Shown here piece after piece: positions 49,781-59,200 of a DNA stretch of 64,000 bases. The position numbers were made by a program, and so were the translations under genes. Every line of letters starts with the position of its first letter. Within the stretch, counting starts at the first letter, position 1. The notes beneath the pieces were generated by a model that saw nothing but the letters and a program-made list of their open reading frames with translations, made no database searches and had not been told where the DNA came from. The DNA lies in assembly GCA_024760905.1 (NCBI GenBank), contig CM045732.1, positions 49,977,996 to 50,041,995 on the forward strand, read 5' to 3'. The DNA is from Plotosus lineatus (taxonomy: Eukaryota > Chordata > Actinopteri > Siluriformes > Plotosidae).

Positions 49781-51181
49781 CACAGGCCAATAAGACCCCA
49801 TAGGTTTTCCTTTCAGCTGAACAGCCCCCCTCACTACCGGTGTCCCAAACCTTTCCGACCACAGCTCTAGGCTGCCACCTCAATAATGGAGGCATGAAAC
49901 ATGGCCCATTAAGATTCCAGGTCCCCTGCTTCCTTTGGTATGTGGTTGTAACTCTGCCAGAGATAGGAGTTAAAGGCCCTACTGACAGATTCTGCCAAAC
50001 GTTACCAGGAGACCCTAACTACACACATGGGCCTGCCAGGTCTCCAGAGCGGCCTCCCCTGTAATCAGAGCCTGCTCACCACCAGGTGATGATCAACTGA
50101 CAGCTTGACTCCTCTCTTCACTTGCGTGTCCAAAGCATGACAGTTCTGCTGACAGAACTACAAAGTCGATCATCAAACTGCGGCATGGGGTGACTTAGTC
50201 ATAAGTGCCAAGTGCTCTTATGGACACCCTTATATTTGAACATGGTGTTTGTGATAAACAATCCATGATGAGCACAGAAGTCCAACAACAATACACTATT
50301 CGGATTCAGATTGGAGAGGCCATACCTACTAATCACACACTTCAAGGTCACAATGTCTTTCCTCACATGGGCGTTGAAGTCTTCCAGGTTAAAGAGGGTG
50401 TCCCCAAGAGGAGCATTCTTCAACACACCCCTAAAGACTCCAACAAGGGAGGGTATACTGAACTGTCATTTGGAGCATAAGCACAAACAACAGTCAGGGC
50501 CATCCCCCCTCCTGAAGGCAGAGGAAAGCTATGCTTTTGTCAACCGGAAAGAACTCCAATATGTGGGCACCGAGACAGGGACAACAAGGATGCCCACACT
50601 GGCTCACCGCCTCTCCCCATGAACAACTCCAGAATGGAATAAGGTCCAGCCCCTCTCAAGATCAGTGGTTCCAGAGCCCAAGCTATGCATTGATGCGAGT
50701 CTGACTATATCTAGTCTCAACCTCATGCACCAGCTCAGGCTGCTTTTCCACTAGAGAGGTGATATTCCATGTCCCAAGAATCAGAGTCAGTAGCCGATCA
50801 TCGGTTCGACAGAATCCACAAAACAGATATGCATGCCATAACTTCAAAACACTCCAAGAAAACCATATGTAGACTTTCAAATAAACCTTTGACTTTGAAA
50901 GGTGAAAAAATCAAGGTCACTAGATTGTGAGCTTTTACTAATTTGAAACAAGTGCCAACAGACATATTAATACCATCAATCAGGCATTCATACATGAACT
51001 TTCAAAATGAGACAATTATCTTTAACTTTGTTTGATCTCAAAAGGTCAAGCCCCAACCATCTTGTAAATCTTCAAAAGAGAGAATTTTTTTCACTAATTT
51101 CATCATATCCTACCATATCGATCCATCTACCCTGCCCTCAAGATACATGTATATTTGTATATAGCCAATCTACAAAGTTTT

Positions 51182-51186
<5 letters not shown>

Positions 51187-51250
<64 letters not shown>
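51187..51250. repeat. (AT)n microsatellite
   Basis: About 62 bp of pure TA repeats, inside AT-rich DNA between the LINE copy and a SINE. Confidence 0.95.
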
Positions 51251-51253
<3 letters not shown>

Positions 51254-51485
51254 TTGTTTTTTGTTATTTTTATATTTTATTGTTCTGTTCTAATATTATG
51301 ACTCAATGATGTTACACCTTTCTGAGCTATTTTGCACCCCAACTGATGGTACTTCGAGAGCCTGTAACAGTGAATTTCTCCATTGTGAGATCAATAAAGT
51401 ATATTGTATAAAAATATACTGTATCTATATCTGTATATCCATGTACTGTACACGATAAACAATACTGATGACCAGCACATGTGTA

Positions 51486-51824
51486 TGGACAGTGGTGGCC
51501 TAGTGGTAAAGGGCACTGGATCGCTGATCCTAAGGTTGATGGGTCAAATCCCACTCTCCACAAGGTTGTCACTGTCCCCCCAGTGCAGCTAAGTGGGTTA
51601 TCATAGGCTGGCCATGTCTCTCATTGTCTATGGTGTGAGGCATGTAAAAGAACCATTGCTGACTTTCGACAAGAGTAGGCTGGAAGGTCGTCAGCGTGTT
51701 TCTGCCCTGCGATGGCCTGGCAAGCCGTGCAGGGTGTACTCTGCCCTCGCCCGGAGTTGGCTGGGATGGGCGTCAGCCTCCCCACAACCCTAATTAGGAT
51801 TAAGCGGTTACAGAAAATGAACTG
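51486..51824 (+). mobile_element. SINE family A, tail type 2, with target-site duplication
   Basis: Flanked by ATGACCAGCACATGTGT at 51468-51484 and ATGAACAGCACATGTGT at 51825-51841 (one mismatch). The type 2 tail ends AAGCGGTTACAGAAAATGAA. Confidence 0.88.
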
Positions 51825-52218
51825 ATGAACAGCACATGTGTTATTAAAACCAGTGCTCATATAGGGTGTGTTTGCTGCATTATCCATGCTGTGTAGTGGG
51901 GGTACCTTGCATTTACACCTACTGTATTTGAGTGCTGCTCTAGTTTCTAATTGCATTTGTGTCTTGTAATTTTCTCCAAACCGATTTGTCTGCAATGTTT
52001 TTCAAGAGGCCTAATTCAGAAATTGTTTCCTTCTACCAGCATGTAGCTGTGTTTTGGGAACTGGAGGCTTGGTTTTCAGATCTAATATCACTCTAGCCTG
52101 AATTAAAAAATACTGGAACTATATACTGTACTAGCAAATGAATGCTAGGTAATAAATACTAGGTCATAATAAATTGTATGGAGTTTATGCAATACTTTTT
52201 CAAACTGTCAGATAATGT

Positions 52219-52236
52219 CTATCTGAAATACATGCA

Positions 52237-52275
<39 letters not shown>

Positions 52276-52288
52276 AAGTGAGTGTGTG

Positions 52289-52323
<35 letters not shown>

Positions 52324-52430
52324 AAGTGTGTGTGAGAGAAAGAGAGAGCAAGTGAGTGTGTGTATGTGTGTGAGAGAAAGAGAGAGAGAGAGAACAAGTG
52401 AGTGTGTGTGTGAGAGAGAGCGAGTGAGCA

Positions 52431-52477
<47 letters not shown>

Positions 52478-52615
52478 AAGTGAGAGTGTATGTGAGAGAG
52501 AGAGAGAGCAAGTGAATGTGTGTGTGTGAGAGAGAGAGAGAGCAAGTGAGTGTGTGTGTGTGTGTGATAGAGAGAGAGAGAGAGAGTGTGTTTGTGTGAT
52601 AGAGAGAGAGAGAGA

Positions 52616-52661
<46 letters not shown>

Positions 52662-52759
52662 GAAAGAAAGAGAGAGCAAGTGAGTGTGTGTATGTGTGTG
52701 AGAGACAAAGAGAGAGAGAACAAGTGAGTGTGTGTGTGAGTGTGAGAGAGAGCAAGTGA

Positions 52760-52804
<45 letters not shown>

Positions 52805-52967
52805 CAAGTGAGTGTGTGTGTGAGAGAGAGAGAGAGAGCAAGTGAGTGTGTGTGTGAGAGAGAGAGAGAGCGAGCAAGTGAGTGTGTGTGTGAGAGAGAG
52901 AGAGCAAGTGAGTGTGTGTGTGAGAGAGAGAGAGCAAGTGAGTGTGTGTGAGAGAGAGAGAGAGCAA

Positions 52968-52998
<31 letters not shown>

Positions 52999-53313
52999 CG
53001 AGAGAGCAAGTGAGTGTGTGTGTGAGAGAGAGAGCAAGTGAGTGTGTGTGTGAGAGAGAGAGAGAGCAAGCGAGAGTGTGTGAGAGAGAGAGCAAGTGAG
53101 TGTGTGTGAGAGAGAGAGAGAGAGCAAGTGAGTGTGTGTGAGAGAGAGAGAGCAAGTGAGTGTGTGAGAGAGAGAGAGAGAGAGAGCAAGTGAGTGTGTG
53201 TGAGAGAGAGAGAGAGCAAGTGAGTGTGTGTGAGAGAGATAGAGAGAGAGAGAGAGCAAGTGAGTGTGTGTGTGTGTGTATGTGTGAGTGAGAGAGAGAG
53301 AGAGAGAGCAAGT

Positions 53314-53348
<35 letters not shown>

Positions 53349-53358
53349 CAAGTGAGAG

Positions 53359-53389
<31 letters not shown>

Positions 53390-53421
53390 CAAGTGAGAGT
53401 GTGTGTGAGAGAGCAAGTGAA

Positions 53422-53476
<55 letters not shown>

Positions 53477-53602
53477 AAGTGAGTGTGTGTGTGTGTGTGT
53501 GACAGAGAGAGAGAAAGTGTGTGTGAGAGAGAGAAAGAGAGAGAGAGAGAGAACAAGTGAGTGTGAGTGTGAGAGAGAGAGCGCGAGAGAGCAAGTGAAT
53601 GA

Positions 53603-53636
<34 letters not shown>

Positions 53637-53685
53637 GCAAGTGAGTGTGTGAGTGAGAGAGAGAGAGAGAGAGAGATGTGCTCAT
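52219..53685. repeat. 1.47 kb compound GA/GT tandem array
   Basis: Irregular tandem array built from AGCAAGTGAGTGTGTGTG followed by runs of GA; repeat lengths vary from about 32 to 60 bp. The strand bias is strict: purine GA and GT on plus. Long open frames cross it in several frames on both strands, but they encode only Ser-Leu-Thr-His or Arg-Glu/Cys-Val runs and are a composition effect. Confidence 0.95.
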
Positions 53686-54399
53686 CCTTTGCTCCTCCTG
53701 GTTGCGTCAGTGTCTGAGCGGTGCGGAAGCGTTTATTCAGAAAATCGCACCTATGTTTATACTCATCGGAAAAAGTATGTAGATTCTATTTTAATTCATC
53801 ATATTTTCGAAAAGTGTAGATGATCATGTTGTAGCCTCTTTAATATTTTGAATAATGATAGTTTCTGCAGTTTGGTCTCTGACAGAACTCAAACTTGGCG
53901 AGTCCGAGTTTTTAGAAATGGTTAATGCTCATGTATTTAAAAAAAAAATCAAACTAGTACATGTGAAATCCTCAGGAGAAAGATATCAGTTGGAACCGTC
54001 TTTCACTATAAAGGAAACTAAACAAACAAACAATCAATTAATAAATTAAAAATAAACAAAAAAAATCAATGAAAGACCGAATGAAACCGACTCGCGGTCA
54101 CAGGCGTTGTGCGCATGTCTGTTTCTGCATCGTCTTCAATCGGATCAGTGCACTGGACGTACTGAGGTCATTTTCATGTGACACACCAAGACTTTATCTG
54201 GTTAAAATCTCTGAGCAGAGAAAGTGAAAGTGTGCCTGGCTGGTCTTACCAAGAAAAATGCTTTAAAACCCCTTCAGGCCTGGGTATGTGCGTTAATTAA
54301 ACCGACACCTGAGACGCGTGGCGGACGTCATACCTACTTATAATTGTTTGTACACACACATACATCATGCTGTTATATATAATGCCATCGTGTGGACAA
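53686..54399. other. Unique-looking stretch beside the GA/GT array
   Basis: No coding frame of note. An AT-rich block at 53980-54070 (with AAAC repeats) is followed by a slightly CpG-containing segment; no repeat family recognised. Confidence 0.45.
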
Positions 54400-54832
54400 A
54401 ACTTTATACACACTGAATTATAACACTCATATCTGTTTCTTGATGGTTTCTTTTTGCTGACATAATACATTTTCCAGTTGTGTTCTGTTCTGGGGAGATT
54501 TTGGAGAGTGGCTATGGGAATTCTTGATCATTCATCTACGTCAGCATTATAAAGGTCAGGCACTGATGTCAGATGGGACACCATTCATCCAAGACGTGTT
54601 CAGTGGGGTACTATGCACCAGAAACTCACAGTCTCGCACTCCAACTCTGACCAGCCATGTTTTCATGGAGCTTTCACTGTGTGTGCACATTGGAGATTGT
54701 CATGCTAGAACAGCTTTCATTCTCTTAGTTCTAGTGAAGGGAAAGGGAATCCAACAACAGCGAAAGACAGTCCGAACAATTGTGTGCTTTCAACTTTGGA
54801 AAGAAGCTACTTATGGTGTCCATAATCTTTTG

Positions 54833-54835
<3 letters not shown>
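54400..54835. mobile_element. Non-autonomous Tc1-type repeat
   Basis: Contains the order GGTCAGGCACTGATGTCAGA, a CATGTTTTCATGGAGCTTTC block and a terminal CATAATCTTTTGTATAC, a widespread fish repeat layout, ending in a CA microsatellite. It has no intact reading frame beyond chance. Confidence 0.5.

Positions 54836-54869
<34 letters not shown>
54836..54869. repeat. (CA)n microsatellite
   Basis: About 33 bp of AC repeats abutting the non-autonomous Tc1-type repeat. Confidence 0.92.
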
Positions 54870-54870
54870 T

Positions 54871-55336
54871 AATTTATTCAGTTTCTGAGCCACTTAATCC
54901 TATAAGGGTCACAGGGAGGCTGGCGCCAATCTCAGCCGACTCTGGGCGAGGGCTGGGTACACCCTGGACAGCACACCAGGGCATTGCAGTGTATATTCAT
55001 TCATTCATTTTCTGAACTGCTTAATCCTAATTTGGGTCACTGAGAGGCTGGTGCCCATCTCAGCTGACTCTGGGTGAGGGCAGAGTACACCCTGGACAAC
55101 TCACCAGGCCATCGCATGACAGAAACACATTGATGGCTGTGCAGCTACTCTTGTCGAAAGTCAGCAATAATTCTTTTACAGCCATAGACAATGAGAGACA
55201 TGGCCAGCCTTTGATAACCCAGTTAGCTGTACTTAGGGGGGGGCAGCAGTGACACCTGTTGAAAAAGTGGAGCTTGAACCCCCAGCCTTACGATCAGTAA
55301 TCCAGCACCTTACCACCGGACTTCCACTACCCCTCT
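54871..55336 (-). mobile_element. SINE family A, tail type 2, with a second tail copy
   Basis: In reverse: a full head-middle-tail copy at about 54990-55336 and, adjoining it, another type 2 tail at 54871-54985. This suggests one SINE next to, or inserted at, the end of another. Confidence 0.78.
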
Positions 55337-55523
55337 CACAGTGTATATATTGTGTGTATATTTAAGATGCAAAACCTAGTAAGTCCACTTGACGTCTTTT
55401 GTTTTAAAACAATTAAATTTACCTGAAAATTTATTTTGAACAATCTTATATTATGTTCAGTACCCCTTAACCACCAACAGGAGAAGAGGTCAAGTGGTCA
55501 TACTGGGTTTTGCATCTGAATTC

Positions 55524-55560
<37 letters not shown>

Positions 55561-56053
55561 GAATGTAAATTTGTTTCCTTAGGCCTTGCATGTCCTTCAT
55601 ACTCTCTGTATTCTGCCTATTCCTGGAAATTTGACCGTAACAAAGAAAAGTCCATGAAGGGTCTCATACAGTTAGAGGAAGCAAGTGTTTAGCTTCATGT
55701 GCTCAGATGAAATACAATGGCAACTTCCTGTTTACTTTTAAGAACTTCCTACAACATCTGACATATGTATAGTCACCAACAATAAAAGATGTGAATTAAA
55801 GAAGAAGAGGGGAGGGGCCTAACCTTCACAACAAAGAGCTCTGACCGGAAACTGCAATCCCAACGACCTTGGTTTTATTTTTGCTGCTGGGTTAAAAAGA
55901 CTATGATGAAGGAGACATGAAAACATAAACTGCTACTGGCTGTAAAGCTTAAAGAATACAAGAGGATAATTTTACCCTTTTTTAAGGCTGTGCATTAGAT
56001 TTTATTATTGCAGTTTAGATGAGACCGGTGTATCGAAGTTTAAGAGTGCGGTA
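55337..56053 (+). promoter_or_regulatory. Upstream region of the aftiphilin/CLBA1-like gene
   Basis: Candidate promoter and 5' untranslated exon(s). The acceptor-like TTATTATTGCAG ending at 56011 suggests an upstream non-coding exon, possibly in the G-rich segment at about 55805-55870. No TATA box assigned. Confidence 0.35.
55527..55556. repeat. (AT)n microsatellite
   Basis: About 30 bp of AT repeats in the intergenic stretch before the aftiphilin/CLBA1-like gene. Confidence 0.9.
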
Positions 56054-56257
56054 ATGGAGAACTTCAGTGGAGATGGCATCGAAGGATGTGAACAGTTTGG
56101 AGACTGGTCCACCTGTAGCTCTGAACACTGGAATGAAGCTCACACGGACAGCACTGGCTTTGGAGACTGGACTACTTTTAAAGAAGATGTTGGTGAAGAG
56201 AACAATTCTGCAAAATTACCATCTCAGGAAGGACAAATATTAAGCCGTGTATACAAG
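56054..56257 (+). CDS. Aftiphilin/CLBA1-like exon 1
   Basis: Encodes 68 residues with both FGDW motifs and ends LSRVYK before donor GTAATG, phase 0. The acidic, Ser/Glu-rich composition fits a disordered adaptor-binding tail. Confidence 0.75.
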
Positions 56258-59200
56258 GTAATGATTTTGTACTTCAAATATGTTGTGTGGCATGAGTGGA
56301 AACTAAATGGAATCTATTTTTTCTTCAGTATAACCATGATCACTGGGGGCTTTTAGATCTTTTATGCATATTTATACAAATTTTCAACTAAATTGTTTTA
56401 TGTTACAAGAGCTCTGTGAATGTTTTTGTGGATTAAAAAAAGAACGCGCTGGTGAGAGGAATGTTTTTCTCCCTATTTCTAAAGCACATATACTACGTTG
56501 CATTTGTTAATTCCCCAATCTTTTTATACATCCCAAACTCCCTGTGAATCATTGTTCCTGTTGAAGATGAAAAGTAAACCTTTTTAAAATTTCAAGTAAA
56601 ATACAGTATGAAAATGGGAACAAAATATATTTGAGAAATGTTAAATCAATGATCGCTATAAAAAATAATACACATAAAAAAATAAAAACACAAAAAAATA
56701 TGAAACACTCTAAAAATTAAAACTAATAATAAAAACTTAAATGAGCACTCAACACCCAAGAATATTCTTTGGTATTAGAATTTTAATATCAGATTATTAT
56801 AGATTCATATATTTGTGGGGCTGGTGGCATAATGGTTAGGGTGCTGCACTCATGATCAGGAGGTTGTGTGTTCAAATCCCAGTTAGCCCACCACCACCAC
56901 ACACACACACACACTGTGCTAAGACCCCTGGGCAAGGTCTTAACCACAAGTTTGCCTCTGTTCTCCCAGCAGTATAAATGGGTACCAGTTAAAATTATAC
57001 TGGGAAGGTAATCCGTGATGGACTAGCATCCCATCCAGGAGGAATGGTACTCCTAGTTGCTTCACGCTATGGAAACCGGGGATAAGTACCAGGTGAACCA
57101 CTATGGCTCGGGTGTAAAAAGCACAAAGGACTTTCTTTACCTTATAGAACCAGGTTTTTTTGTAACCCAGGAAGCCCTTATTGAATTTTAAATTTTTAAA
57201 TTTTATTTTTGGTCCTGAGTGTGGGGTTTTATATTACTTTGTTGACAAATTAAAGTAATGTGTGGGGGAGTGGTGGCCTGGTGGTATAGGGTGCTGGATT
57301 GATGATCCAAAGGTTGGGAGTTCTGTCTATGGTCAGAGGCATGTTAAAGAACCGTTAAGCCGTCAGCGTGTTTCTGTCCCTTGCTAAAAGGTTGTGTCAG
57401 GAAGGGCATCCGACTTAAAAACCTATGCCAAATCAAACATGCGAATCATTCGCTGTGGCGACCCCTGATAAAGGGGAAAAGCCGAAAGGAAATCTCATCA
57501 GTGTGTGCTCAACCAAAAGGCTGAGTATTGAATGTGTTGACCCCTACAGGACAGTTTGAGAACAAAAGATTTTGGTTTGTATATGCAAAACAACAGTTGA
57601 AAGGCCCAGTAGTTTTCCTGGGAAGTGAAGATCTTCTGGAGAATTGAGTGCTTACCACATATACAATGAAGCAGAAAATTTCATTTAGAGCAGCAGATAC
57701 AGCACCAGGCACATTTTCTAAGTGGAATCCTTTTACAAGACAAGAACCATTAGCATCACTACTGTATTTTTTTCTCAATCCCATGAGCATAATTGTTCAT
57801 GCACAAATGCCGATAAATATTCATTCATTCATTTTCTAAACTGCTTAGTCCTAATTAGGGTCTTGTGGAGCCTTGCATCCATCTCAGACAAATTTTGGAG
57901 AAGGCAGAGTACACCCTGGTCAGCTCGCCAGGTCATTGCAGAGCAGAAACACGCTGATGGCTGTGTAGCCTACTCTTGGCAAAAGTCCGCAATGGTTCTT
58001 TTACATGCCTCTCGTCATAGACAGAGAGAAACCTGGCCGGCCTTTGATAGCCCAGTTAACTGCACTCAGGGGACAGCAGTATCAACCTGTTGATAGTGGG
58101 CCCGTGAACCCCTGGCCATGGGATCAGTAATCCAGCACTTTACCACCAAGCCACCACTGTTCCCTGATGGATATTCCATTACTTTAATTTGTTATCTGGG
58201 AAATGTAACTTTAGAAAATAGCTAAAGTTAAACTACTCTTTGCGGTATTGTGGGTTGCACATCCACCTCACAGCAAAGACGTGTGGTTCAAGTCCCATTC
58301 TCTGTGAGGGCATTTCTATGTGGAGTTTACACGTTATTCCTGTGCTTGCATAGGATTTCTTCAGTTAATCTGGTTTTCTCCCAAACTCTAAAGACATAGT
58401 ACAGTCAGGCGAAATGGCTGTTCCAAATTTCCTCTGTGTGTAAGTGGCCTGCTGTGTGCTTTGCATTCACCCAGAATCAGATGAAATATGCAGCAGACTC
58501 CCTGCAGCCCTATTAGGATTAAGCAGTTCAGAATATAAATGAATTAATGAATGAATCAACTGCTTGTTGTACGGGAATTAAATCGATTTGCATTGCAGAA
58601 TGTTTTACTACTGAAACATGTCTTCATTATGTGCAGGTAGAGACAGCTGATGAACCCTTGACTGTGATCCAGGATTGCTTTCATGATGAAGACGTGATGA
58701 AGGATATAGACATGACGAATGTCTTGCCTCTGTCACAGTTATTGTGCAACTGCACACGCACATCTTCTGCACCAGAAGTATTATTAAGGTGAGATATGAA
58801 GAGTGTGTGAAAAAAAGTTGAAATATATTTTTTATCTGGGGAAAAAATCCTTTCTACAAATTATACCTGGTTAGCAGCTTGGCTTATAAAAAATTTTACA
58901 AACAGTAAACGTCTGGATTATTTTGGAATTCACTTCATCCCCCGGTTTAGAGAGATATTAGTGATGACTAGAAGCACATCCATTTGTGATAATTGCTTTG
59001 TTCTGATTTTTTTTCCCGGGCCAGAAGGGGTGCTAGATTTTACCACAGTTTGTTGTGTGAGCCAAAACCGCTGAGCATCATGGGTCCAAAACCCAACTTC
59101 CATTCCCATAAGCAGCTTACTGACACACTACAACTCAAACAGGTAAGCATAGAGAAAGTACAATTTTACTATTGTTCAGTAGATGGTGTGTGACAGCTAC

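Larger units (their letters stand above)
47745..50875 (-). mobile_element. APE-type non-LTR retrotransposon copy, decayed, with SINE insertion
   Basis: Read on the minus strand, it opens near 50790 with LLTLILGTWNITSLVEKQPE (endonuclease start). The endonuclease continues near 50300 (FNLEDFNAHV). The reverse transcriptase follows near 49170-48770 (CSNHRGLTLLSLLGKVYAGV, ERRIQPMVEP, CGFCPDCSTLDKLY). The C-terminal region near 48330-48040 reads TSEGRMEWEIKRRIAALSAV and VPTLTYGHELWVVTKRTKLR. Every domain has stops and frameshifts. The order and spacing give an almost complete element, about 3.1 kb with the SINE. Confidence 0.82.

Noticed and set aside
48013..50880. Host genes on the minus strand between 48 and 51 kb
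   Set aside because: The frames read in order as endonuclease, reverse transcriptase and C-terminus of one broken LINE.
52200..53685. Three overlapping minus-strand open frames of 402-488 codons
   Set aside because: They are pure translations of a GA/GT array (Ser-Leu-Thr-His runs) and open in several frames at once; no start context, domain or neighbouring gene structure supports a protein.
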